NCBI GenBank assembly: GCA_037178855.1
Contig: JASJZC010000005.1
Span: 9,114,001 to 9,178,000, forward strand
Length of the DNA: 64,000 nt
Direction: 5' to 3'
Source: Oscheius sp. JU75
Lineage: Eukaryota > Nematoda > Chromadorea > Rhabditida > Rhabditidae
Shown: in pieces, positions 1 through 10,555 of the stretch
How the letters are laid out: each line of letters opens with the position of its first letter
Position numbering within the stretch: the first letter of the stretch is position 1
Program-made: the position numbers and the translations under genes
Notes under the pieces: model-generated
Told to the model about the DNA's origin: nothing
Database searches by the model: none
What the model saw: only the letters and a program-made list of their open reading frames with translations

Positions 1-540
1 GTTCTTGATCTTCTTGAGTTAAAATGGAAACCAAGGGAATAGAAGATAGTGTTATGATGGGGTAGGTTATTATGTATGTTGTCCATCGAATGACTCGTTT
101 GTTCAATGGATGCCAGGGTGGTAGAAGAATGTCAAGACGGTAGTAGAAAAGTGCCCCAACTGCTGAGAAACACCCTAAATTGGAATAAATGATTAGCTGG
201 AAGCTTTTGCTATCGTGACGTTCTGTAAAGTACAATAAAAGGTTGCAAAATGTGATTTTATAAAATGTCAAGCGCCTAACCAGATGTAGCTATGTACTTT
301 CTGTCATTCGCGCAGATGTTCAACATCGCAAATCTTAAAGGACTAAAAATTTAAAAAAGATTATTACTTACCCATGAGCAGACATGCCAGCATTTGTGTC
401 TGAAATAGTTGGGACATGCCCCAGTCGGTAAACAGGCCAACTGCGTGGACAGCTGAGTACGGAAGAAGGATTTGAGGGAAACTGAACCATCCAACACAGA
501 TAAGCGTTAGAGTTAGCCTAAAGCGAATGTTGGTACTCAT
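1..540 (-). CDS. SRH-type seven-transmembrane chemoreceptor, partial
   Basis: Nematode serpentine receptor of the srh/str superfamily, expected in the membrane of chemosensory neurons. Exons are 540-372 and 222-1; the gene continues past the left edge. The start is the ATG at 540-538. The first exon ends CTCATG-G before GTAAGT, and the acceptor TTTACAG is at 225-223. About 130 residues are visible, with hydrophobic runs such as LTLTLICVGWFSFPQILLPY and an amphipathic loop (RLDILLPPWHPLNKR). The overall pattern resembles the TM2 to TM4 part of the complete receptor at 2503-3671. The usual TM1 is missing: an in-frame stop lies just upstream of the ATG. The start may therefore be in an unseen exon, or the gene may be truncated. 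Confidence 0.6.
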
Positions 541-1290
541 TCAAAGAGACTGTCATGTGATAGGAAATTAGGATTCGAAAATCATAGGACAAGTGCTTAG
601 GCGTATGGTATGAAATGAAATATGCTCCAAACAAAGCCAGACAGGCTGTTAAACAGGCGTTTATCTACAAACGAAGGCTGTTTGAGCAAGAATTTCGAAC
701 AACTTTGACAGGGATGTTTTGTAGAAAAGGGGACTCCTCGTAATAGGGGTTCGAGACGTTCATTCGGCTTGCAGACGTTTATTGACAAGAAGAGAGGTTC
801 ACCTGCTAGTCATCTCATGAAAGGAAAGACATACTTCTAAGTTCAGACAAGTAAAAGAGTAATTGTGCAAGACAGGTGGAGCTGAGCATCGGCCTGATAA
901 AATGTACGGTTGGCAGTTCAGACATCTTTCACAGTTCAGCAAGCCTTAGCATATCTTCGAACGGGTTACATGTTTCTCTCGGAAGAGTCAAACAGTTTGT
1001 GATTACTGATTCAGGTGTCTATTGTTACCTGTCTCTGTTGCACATTCCAATTACGACAAGATAGAGAGATGTGAAAGAACGTACCGAATTAATTTTTCTA
1101 CGTTATGCCTCCAATCTCAAAAGGAATTTAATATAAAAGTGATCAGACTCTTACATGAATCGAAATCATATGTCCCACACGGAAGTCTTTGAACTGAAAT
1201 CTACCAAGTTGTTATTTCATTTTCCACATGGCAATGCAAAAGTAGACCGAGATTCATATTTGCACACAACAAACACTGCTTATACTCTTG
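541..1290. other. Intergenic, no gene seen
   Basis: Short open frames exist on both strands (597-788 minus, 876-1064 plus), but they have no recognisable domain, signal peptide or splice context. Confidence 0.6.
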
Positions 1291-1586
1291 CTAAGCAATA
1301 GTGGTCCTGTTTTCACAGGGCATATCCAGATTATTCTTGGTTGGGCATCCCTTAAAACACCATAGGGACTCCGGTGTATTTGGCTTCGAGCTCTGACAAG
1401 CCTTCCTTTGACTGCAAATTTTGTGTTTGCATACGTGGCGGTGACAGAATGCGTCCGAGCAGCAGTGTTTTTGGTCGATGCAGTATCGCCGTCCATCTAT
1501 TACTTGGAAGAGGAGAAACTGAGAGAGGATAAGGAGGATATGTCACTAATTCTTACAACAGAGAGAAGAATGAGAAGTAAACGCAT
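1291..1586 (-). CDS. Small secreted cysteine-rich peptide, two exons
   Basis: Predicted 85-residue secreted peptide of unknown function. Exon 1 is 1586-1557 (MRLLLILLSV) and exon 2 is 1518-1291, with a stop at 1293-1291. The 38-nt intron begins GTAAGA and ends CTCTCAG, and the phase is 0 on both sides. The N-terminus is a clean signal peptide, with a hydrophobic core continuing as FLLFQVIDG. The mature part holds ten cysteines, including a CC pair, spaced like a disulphide-stabilised extracellular peptide. Lys, Arg and His are frequent. I do not recognise the family; a defensin-like or neuropeptide-like secreted factor are both possible. It lies between two chemoreceptor genes on the same strand. 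Confidence 0.65.
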
Positions 1587-2502
1587 GGTTTTCTTGGAAA
1601 ATATCTTGAAATGCGAGGTTGTTTTCCAGGGAGCGCTGGTGAATCAGGCAACAATTGTTGAAAGAAGCGCTTGCTTTAATAGGGAGCCAAGCACAAACAG
1701 GCTTATCGCTTACTGAAAAAAACCAACTATCCCATATATGTCAAAACAATTTTGGCGTCGTTTTAAGTTATTAGTGGAGGCTGTAAAAGAGCGAGGGCGA
1801 CGGAGGACGACTTACGGAATTCCAGCAAAACACTTTTGACTCACAATATCAGCTATCTAATGTATGTCCTTTTAGAAGATTTAGTCTCTCCCCTATGAAC
1901 TCGACAACACCCTAAATTCTAACCTGTACCTCTCGGCAAGCACAAGATATCTTACTAGGATATAGGCTTGACAATCAGATTAATGTAAAAGTTTGATCGT
2001 TTTGCTGGACGATCTCTAACCTGAATCGTCTTTGGAGATAAAAGAAAACGAAATAGTACCGCGCCGACAATTGGACAATCTCTCGCCCGTATCAACTCGA
2101 CTGACACAGAGCAATACTTTCATTTCCGTGACGCCTCTGAAGCCAATAAAACCATCGGCATCGGCTGTCGGCTCATTAAGGCTGTTCGAAATGCGCTCTC
2201 CTATTCCATCTCTCTAACCAGCTTTTGTACTTGAGCCTTCTACCAACTTTCCAAAATCCAAAGATTCCAATCCGCTTTTTCCCGTCTCCATCTGGTATTT
2301 CCGCAAAATCAATTTAATGTTTCATTTTCTAGTCTTCTAATCAGGTCTAATTGCTCCTTATCGGCTATTTGATCGAATTTGCTGAGACAAGTTGGAGCTC
2401 GACATTGAAGTAACCATGATGCCGGAACCTCCTTCAGTAGGAGGAGATCTGCCGAGAATTTTCCTGAGATCGATCTTGAAGTTTGAGCTACTATTGAAAT
2501 AT
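1587..2502. other. Intergenic, no gene seen
   Basis: This stretch lies between the cysteine-rich peptide and the 3' end of the complete SRH-type receptor. Open frames here lack ATG starts, recognisable domains or splice partners. Confidence 0.6.
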
Positions 2503-3671
2503 TTACCTAGTAAGTTTCTGGGCTTCGTGAACAACAAAGTAACGGTAGGAGGGGTTGAGATAGAAAACGGTCAGAGATCCAAAAGCACCGTGAACGCATG
2601 TGCAGAAAACTGTCAAGTTGGTGAAATCTGAAAGTTTTACATTCGATTTTACGTGCGGTCGACGAACATTTATAAATTCCTGACAGTGTCTAATTTACCT
2701 TGTATGCCATTGAACCGGATATCCAGTATCATCATGCAGAACCACATAAGCACCGGAATTTCGAGAAGAAGCATCGGTACTGACGATTGAAAGAAGATGT
2801 TCTTCAAAAACCGAACATGCATCTTCCTCGTCTTCTTGCTCATATGACTCCTGGATCCATTCAAGGCGCTTGCGCAGCCGATTGACATGACGACACACTC
2901 CGCTACGAGAGTTAGAAGCCAAAAGAGGGTGCAAACGTTGGAAGGAATAACCATGTCATTTTTCCACGTGTTCAGAACGTAAAAGCCTTCGATTGTGGCT
3001 AGATGGGCGTCGTTAGGATTCTTCTGGAAACAACTTGTTATAAAAAGGATAGAATGCAAACCCAGACAAAAGCTTCGATTGCCTCTTTCTCGTCTTCGTA
3101 CTGTAGACACATGAAGGCGACCAGCAGCGGTGTACCGACAACTAGTTGGGAGACTTGAAAAACAACGCGGGATCGTGTAGTCTGCAAATTAATGCTGGTT
3201 CACAGAAGATTTAAGCAAACTGCCACATGTCAGCGTAAATTTTCTTCTTGCAATACTCACGTTGAGCTTGAAAACCGAATCCTCAGGGATAATGGTCTGC
3301 CATCTAAAGTACAAGGGGCTGAAGCAGATAAAATGCAGACAGTATCCTCCAAAAGTCATCATAATGACATAGACGAAAAAAGTCGATACTCCAAAGACTG
3401 TTCTTAAGCATCCTTGTGCCGTTCCGGCCATATGGGGAAAGAAGAAAACCGGCTGGGCCATGGTATCCATCCCGAAATCTAGGAGTGTAGAGAATAACTG
3501 GTACAGAAACAGATGCCACCGATAGCTTTTCATTTCCTGACCCTTGTAGGCATAAATTATCCACAGGGTGAACAAGTTGAAAGATGTACCAACTGTTTGA
3601 GAAAGAAAGAGACCTATAGAGAAGGCCCTCTCGTTGAAAGAGAAATCACCTTGCAGATTCAGCTGAATCAT
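2503..3671 (-). CDS. SRH-type seven-transmembrane chemoreceptor
   Basis: Complete serpentine receptor, 326 residues, within the usual SRH length. Exons are 3671-3261, 3181-3062, 3023-2699 and 2627-2503, and all phases agree. TM1 is around residues 10-38 (LFLSQTVGTSFNLFTLWIIY). It is followed by the family-like stretch YRWHLFLYQLFSTLLDF and a Pro-rich TM2-TM3 (QPVFFFPHMAG). The intracellular loop before TM6 reads MSKKTRKMHVRFLKN, the SRH pattern. TM7 contains VHGAFGSLTVFYLNPSYRYF, matching the HG and PYR signature of the family. One donor is non-standard (TGG before GTTTGC). The ligand is unknown. It is probably a tandem relative of the partial receptor at 1-540. Confidence 0.85.
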
Positions 3672-4646
3672 GACTGGATAGGCAGTAGAAAAGGAAAAAT
3701 AGTCTCCTTTTCATAGCCCACTTGATAAAATTAAAGCGATGACATTACCGACGAGGCAGCGGTCATTATGCTCTTTAATGACTAAGTGTGACCACTTTAT
3801 GTTTTTCAAGAAACACGGTACGAGCCAAATGAGATAATGTTTGATCTATATGGGATAATGCGTAGGAGAATCTGAACTTTGAGGACACGGACGAGATCAC
3901 AAACACAAACATTCATATGCAAGCCGTGAGACACCATGATTGGTATTCGAGGTAGTCGCGCGGTAGGGGATTCTACAAGCGTTCGTCACTGAAAATCCAT
4001 TTGAAATTTTTTTTTGTAATTCTTATTTCTGCATTTTTTCATAAGCTTCTTTTTATTTCGTTTTAGTGTGCCGCTGTTAGATGTTCAAAACAGCATTGCT
4101 CTTCTGCCGCAATGCTAACGTGTTCTGGTATGGTAACTGACTAATTCTGCGAGAGAAAACATACTTGCCGTGTAAGCAAAGCTTAGCTAACTGCAATTCT
4201 TCCACGTTTCCGCAAACCGCACTACGTCCCCTGTTGAGCAGAATTAGTTGGCAGTACTCATATTCAGCGGTCACAACAATGGAACTGAACATTGCGCGTT
4301 TCTTATCCCCTTCTGGCAACCTGGTCAACATCTCTTAGGTCAAACAGCATGTTTGTTTTCCCCTGGTCGAACTATCACTGCAGAAGCAACGTCTGTCGTC
4401 GCCCAGCAGCATAAAATTTGCTCGAGGACGACGGTAAGAGGTCTGGTCACTTCTACCGTGTGAATTGCACACCTTCGAGACCGCGCCGCGAGACCCTACC
4501 GTCATCCCGCGTCGGTTTGGGCTCTCCCGAGCCAAGCCAGTCGGGTTTGTCGGGTTCGCTGGGTATTTTGGCGTTTTTACGCCCATGCGCTTGAATGGCT
4601 CACGCCCCTCTACGTTGAGGTTTCAATGCTCCCACCCACCGCTACA
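3672..4646. other. Intergenic, no gene seen
   Basis: AT-rich spacer with short open frames on both strands around 4077-4674. None has a recognisable domain or supporting splice sites. Confidence 0.55.
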
Positions 4647-4703
4647 CATTGATACCAATATTGTCCAAGGATGACAGGTTCTTGGACAATACTGGTATCA
4701 ATG
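4647..4703. repeat. Near-perfect hairpin (23-bp arms, 11-nt loop)
   Basis: The left arm at 4647-4669 (CATTGATACCAATATTGTCC and on) pairs with the right arm at 4681-4703 over 23 positions with one mismatch. The loop is 11 nt. It may be a small-RNA precursor stem or the remnant of an inverted-repeat element; no target-site duplication was checked. Confidence 0.6.
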
Positions 4704-6063
4704 GCACTTTTGGCCGCATGACAAACTTCTTCCACTTGGAACATTTGACGCTGTATCTAGAATGCCCTGTTTATGCATTGCGTTTGGTTTAAAGTTAATT
4801 AGCATGTTTTTACTTGAAAATCTCTTGTGGTCAGTCTCAGAGGACTTGACTTTTGTATGAAGTATTGTTCGCTTTTCGTTGCGTTCTGACTTTGGCTTGT
4901 TTGTTTGACTTTATCGTATACCTTATTGTTCACTTTTTATTCATTTGAACGAGCTTTGGGGAAAGTCAAATCCCTTCTGCTTTAAAGAATTCACTTTTTC
5001 ACAAATCCAGATTGTTCACTTTTGTCAAAATTCATAGAATTTACTGGTACTACTGAGTATTTACCGGGATTTACTGTACCCCTCCACGGTGTTGATATAC
5101 CGATGAAATGTCAACTTTCCCTCTCACTTCCGATTTATTCGCACGTTCCAAACTGAATCATTGTCACTCTGCGAATCTCAGCACATCCCATTTGAACCCG
5201 GAAAACTGCTCAGAACTTAGCGTCGTTCCTATGGCAAAGCTGGAAAACCGGCAGTGCTCAGTAAAACCTAAGAAAAACGCTCCCGTCAGCATTTACTATC
5301 CTTGTTTAACCTTTGGTTTGAATGGTGACACTTAGCAACATACTAATTTTTTGGTTAAAATTTTCGCTTTCATTAAAATGACAGTTTTGTGACGTCGTCG
5401 GTACGGGTGCAAGGAACACCACCTTCGCTCATAGTTTAAGCAGCTGCGTCTTTTGTCCAAGAGAGTTTTAAAATGGTACGAATCCTCACATCCGCTGTTT
5501 GGACAGACGGCTCAATGTGTCATTGTCGGCGCTGTGACCGTCAATTCTGTTAAACAACCATGGATTATCCATACAGAAATGGGAGCGGCGAGGCTTACGA
5601 GTTTATTTTGTTATTCGCATCGTGGTCGGGTGGAGTCCAATTTCAACGTGTGTAGTTATTAACCATGCTAGTGTTCTTCACTCTTCTCGACTAGAGACAC
5701 TAATTATTTTTTTACTGTGAATTAGAAACATGGCAACAATTCAAAGCCTTTTTAATTTCGACGAAATCGGCAAATAATCTAATCAGAAAGCGCTCATATG
5801 GTGAGAATGGCGTTCGAAACATACTTTCCGGAATATGTTCTCGTTCCGCCTACTGCAAAGAGTAACGATTTTTCAAACGGATGGTTGTTTTCTTATCATT
5901 TTAATTCCCCTCTGCTTAGCTAAGGCCTTCACAAGTTCACATTGCTTTGATAAAAAGTACGTTAGACTCCCTCTGACAGCTCAATCATTATTAGTCACAA
6001 ATAGATGCTTGAGCCAGTTGCTGCAAACTTCTTGTTTGTATTGCCCCATCTCTCCTCAGAAGT
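4704..6063. other. Intergenic, no gene seen
   Basis: Low-information AT-rich sequence before the SINE-like element. Frames near 5108-5335, 5453-5662 and 5835-6101 have no recognisable product. Confidence 0.55.
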
Positions 6064-6315
6064 GCGTTGGCCCAGTGGCAGGAGGCGCCAGCGTTAATTG
6101 AAGGGTCCCAAGTTCAAAACCCGCTTTGGCTCAACCAGGGCTTCCATCCTCTCACAGAGGTCGGTAAATTGTTAATAGCTTGCTACGGAGATAAGGCGTT
6201 CTTGGAGTCAGCTTAGAACGAAACACTACTCGACCTGGTCCCTCAGGTTGTACCCGCATACAATTGAGCTCGCTCTAGTATTGATTACGGGTCAAACTTT
6301 ATCTTATCTCTCCTA
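6064..6315 (+). repeat. tRNA-derived SINE-like element, copy 1
   Basis: The 5' part resembles a tRNA gene with an internal RNA polymerase III promoter. An A-box-like TTGGCCCAGTGGCAGG is at about 6066-6082 and a B-box-like AGTTCAAAACCC at about 6111-6122. A second copy lies at 60573-60816. The copies share the head (CAGTGGCAGG, GCGCCAGCGTTAATT) and the tail (CTCAGGTT, TACCCG, CAATTGAGCTC, GTCAAACTTTAT). The tRNA part cannot fold into a full cloverleaf by eye, so this is not called as a functional tRNA. Confidence 0.6.
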
Positions 6316-6580
6316 AACGTTGCCTTCATTGACTTCCAAATCACGGCCAAATGCCTCGCAAAAACCCTACCCGCTCATGTTACTATGGCCATGTCATTCA
6401 TTTGTTCGTGAATGTTTCCGAGTCAGTATGGCAGGTGCACCTCGTTTTGAACGGATAATATTGCAACAGAGGCTACTAATATCCTTTTTCCCAGTGATCT
6501 AGCACGTCCTTTTTTCTTTTATGTTCATAATGCATCCATTACCCAGGTTTCAGCATTTATATGCATTGCTGTTGCTCTAA

Positions 6581-9500
6581 ATGAGACCACAAATCTTCGC
6601 CTATTGCGTTCTTCTGGTAGCTATTTCTTTTCTTTTGTGGTATAATGTGGAGAAGATAACGTATCTTACGTGAGTTTGATGATTCAATGGTCTGAGAAAC
6701 AAAGAAAACTTTTCAGGTATGAGCCAAATAGTGACTATAGGTTTCCAATTTTTGAAAGTGATCCTCTACCAGAAGTGAACGGAACCAAATGGGTTGTCGT
6801 CACATCAATACAACTTCCTACGGAAGATGTTAAAGTGAGTTGCTTAAATGTGGTGTGTATTATTTGTGACAGAATTTAGCTAGTCAGCCTGGATGGACTG
6901 TGGTTGTTGTGGCCGACAGAAAAACTCCGAACAATTGGTCCTATCCCAATGTTCACTTCCTTTCTGTTGACAAACAAGCTACTTTCGGCTCATTTGCAAA
7001 ACTACTACCGTTTAATAGTTATGCCAGGAAAACTCTAGGCTATCTGTATGCAATACAAAATGGAGCCCTGTGGATATATGACACTGATGATGACAACAAG
7101 CCCTACGGTACCTTTTCCTAAATTTCGGAAAATATGCTTCAGGGCTTGGACTGGCTCAATTCGACTATAGAGAGACGGTTAGTGGGCTTCGGTATATCCC
7201 AAAATCGAAAGAAATTGGAGAGAAACTCTTCAATCCATACCAATTCTACGGATTCAAAGAAATGTGGCCTCGTGGATTTCCACTTGAATACTTGAAAGAG
7301 CACACAAATGGGAAGGACAGGATGATTTTATGTAGAAACATGAAGACGGCGGCTGTTCAACAGGGTGTTGTAAGTTCACAACTTTCATATCTCTTATCTC
7401 CATATCTTCTATATTTCTTCCCCAACAGAGATTTTCTAGGTTCACAACGACCCTGATGTGGACGCTATTTACAGGCAAATACTTTTTAATTCATTTTACA
7501 GCCATATGTTCAGGCTTGAAAATGCTGACAAACAGTCGGGTCTCCATGTCTCTTTTAACCCAGTGGCTCCACCAATCACGCTCGAGGAAGGAACATACTC
7601 TCCATGGAACTCACAAAATACTCTCTTCCACTATAGAGCCTTTTTCACAATGTTTCTTCCAACTACTGTAGCCTTCAGGTATGGTCTCATTGAATAGTTT
7701 AGCCGAGTTGTAGAGTCACAGACATCTGGCGATCCTACTTTGCTCAGAAACTTCTCCATCTTATTGGAGAGGAAGTAGCTTTTTATCCGGTCAACGCTGT
7801 CCAATACCGAAATGCTCATGACTACTTGAAAGATTTCGAGCAGGAAATGTAGGTTTTACTCGATTTTTTCATCGTGCAAACTTTTAGTGACGTTTATGAG
7901 AAATCCGGGCAGATTGTTCGTTTTTTGGATGAATGGTACTGTAAAAATGATACCATTGAAAAATGTACATTGATTCTTGCCCACGACTTTGTGTAAGTAG
8001 CCTTATTCACGCAAATCGTGGTGTTCAGTAAAAACAAGTTTTGGGAGCAGAATGACCTTGAGCTCGTGAAGCATTGGATTCAAGCCTTGAAAAACGTCGA
8101 TTATGTCTTTCCCCAACTCAAGTTTATGGATCTACACACAGAATATGAAGTAGCTGAAACTGAATCCTATGACAACTGCAGAAAAGCGAACCTTGATCAG
8201 GGAACAGGAAAGTACAGTAAAGATGGGAAGAGGGTAGGTAAGAATAATTTCGGCTCTAAGAACAAAGATTTAGGATTTGTCAAGGGCCGAGAATATCCTG
8301 ACCGCTTATTCGGAGCTCCAAAACTGGTGTATAGAAGCTGAAGAGAATGGAACCTACGGTAGGATTGTAGAACTATGCCAAAACTGAAATTATACCTCTG
8401 CAAATGTTGTCTACATTATTCAATAGTTAATATTTTCCAGAACAGCTACCAACACCTCAAGAATTATCAGAAACATTGGAGGCTGGAGTTTGGAAGGACC
8501 GAAAAGCTAACGTGAGTGAATGAAACTTCGACTGACCTTCATTTAGGTACTCGTTATTATCAACAATTATCCGTGGACAAGTTCTATTGGTCTTCTTCAG
8601 CGAATGTATTCTTCTTTTTTTGGAACAGTGATTTTTTGTGGTACTTGGGACCCGACTAACTTTCTAAATGGTTGGTAGTACCCTGGTTTATAAAAAAAAA
8701 ATTGAGCTTCAGAAACGCTTGAAATAATCGAACCAGTCAATTTCATTAACGTAACGAAGACGGAGATGCACGATGGTCATTTCTACAGCTATTGTTTTGC
8801 AAAAGTCAGAGATTTACGACTTCAAAATGTCAAAGGTAGTACTTCCGTCACATTTTAAACTTCTGTAGGATACTTCTTTATCGGAGACGACACTATTATG
8901 AACTTCTGGCAGAATACTAGCCTGGACATAGTTGTCAATCCAGCTGTTATAACACGAGCTCGTCTCAAGTGGCAAGACTGGATGCCGATGAATTTGAACA
9001 AGATGCTAGACAAAAAGTACAAGAACAACAAAAAAGTTCACAGACTTCTGCAGCAGGTTGATGAAAAGGTTAGTATTGTAAGCAAAAGTAAATATTGCGT
9101 CTGGGAGAACAAAACCAAGTCACTAATATGGCCGTGGATTGTGCACCCGTATTATCTCGGTGCGCGCTTAATAGGACCTACTGGCGCACATCTTCGAAGT
9201 GGGTGTATGATTGTGGAGATGCCGGGAGAAAGTATAGAGAAACAATGAGATCAATTCTCAAAGACTGAGAGACAGACAGAAAGTTAAGGAAACCAAACAC
9301 TGCCACTTTTTCAGCTACGTGCCAGAGGAATTACTAATATGACTAGCCGAGAATACTTGACCTCTTTCACAGGGAGGACACAATCCGATTGGTCTGTTAT
9401 TATATCGTCACTCAACCCAATTTTATAGGATCTACATTCCTTCCAATGAATTCGACTACATGTCGGATCTCATAGAGTTACTCACAGAAGCTCGCTACTT

Positions 9501-9949
9501 TGTCGAAAACTCCATGTTGAAAGTTTTGGAAACTGTCAATTATACCGAGTAAGTCGTAACTATTTCATATTACTACGTTTCAGGGGCTCTGTTAATTACG
9601 ACTGGAACTACGGTGATCAGCGAGGATACCGTTTCAATGCTTACTCTCCCAACAATTTGGGCTATCATCCTCTGAAAATGAAGAAACTTGACAAAGACTT
9701 GAAGCAGAGAGCCAGCTTCTGCAAAAACGTAATCAGAGGGTTTGTCAAGAACATTTTCAAGAAGAAGACGAAAACGATTCCAACCACGCCGTCACCAGCC
9801 ACTGCCGTAATGCTCAAATTAATGCCGTCGCACACCACAATAACACGGTGAGTAGTGTTTACAAAAAGAGTAACAACAACTCAACTTTCAGGGAAGAAAC
9901 TGTGGTAACGACTACCACTTCTGTGTCAAATATAAGCACGAGAACGTAG
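6581..9949 (+). CDS. DUF288 (STELLO-like) glycosyltransferase-type membrane protein (DUF288-1)
   Basis: 811-residue DUF288 protein. Exons: 6581-6669, 6717-6834, 6873-7107, 7143-7369, 7440-7474, 7514-7678, 7714-7848, 7888-7992, 8029-8233, 8274-8358, 8441-8511, 8547-8670, 8713-8835, 8869-9068, 9315-9391, 9429-9548, 9584-9847, 9892-9949; all phases agree. The N-terminus is a type II signal anchor (YCVLLVAISFLLWY), suggesting a Golgi lumenal enzyme. Family landmarks are KWVVVTSIQLPTEDVK, the DxD-like IYDTDDDNKPYG, SPWNSQNTLFH and the second module VLVIINNYPW to GYFFIGDDT. The C-terminus is Lys- and Thr-rich. DUF288 is shared with plant STELLO proteins; the worm substrate is unknown. Intron 5 has a GC donor. 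A 634-nt stretch is nearly identical to DUF288-2. Confidence 0.85.
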
Positions 9950-10555
9950 AAGAAGCCTAGTTCATAATGAAAGACATAATGTTGACTATTTAAGTTATAT
10001 GGTGCCATAAATTTTTCGATGCCTTATTATATGATGCAATATTTAAATGTTCGGGTTAGCGGTTAGTTTTTCTATTCATGACGAAGAATGTTACATGTAC
10101 TATGCTTTATGATACTCATTTTTAGGTATACATTTTTTTCTTGCGACATTAGATACGTTAGAAAGGGATAATGGTCGCTTGACGCCGGACAAGATTACCA
10201 TCTAAGAGGGGAAATGTTTGCACTCCGCGACAATCACTATCAGATTTTCTAAAGGTAATATCGCAAGCAAAAAATTAACGTGAAGTAAACACAAGAAGTA
10301 ACAAAGAATTGTTGTCAACAACATAACACAGCCTTTCTTTGATCAATTGGTGCTGATCGACTAGAGTTCAGTACATTAAGCTGAGTTAAAAAATAAACAC
10401 GCCGTCAGTTGTTACAAACGGCTAATGCTACTTCCAAAGAGGGAATCTGCAGGAAGCTAGTAAATTGTAAGCGGACATTTAGATGTTATCCCAAAGCGAA
10501 CGCTCAGTTTAAGCAACTTTCTCTTTAGCCTTGTTATCGCATTTTCTAGGTCTAA
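9950..10555. other. Intergenic, likely 3' end of DUF288-1 and promoter of OAC-1
   Basis: No coding signal. The OAC-1 start at 10556 lies in the same orientation about 600 nt downstream of the DUF288-1 stop, so separate promoters are more likely than an operon. Confidence 0.55.

Noticed and set aside
1408-1716. 102-codon plus-strand open frame
   Set aside because: It lies antisense to the two-exon cysteine-rich peptide gene, which has better splice and signal-peptide support.
6064-6135. Functional tRNA gene
   Set aside because: A- and B-box-like sequences are present but no cloverleaf or acceptor stem could be drawn, and a second degenerate copy with a shared tail fits a SINE better.
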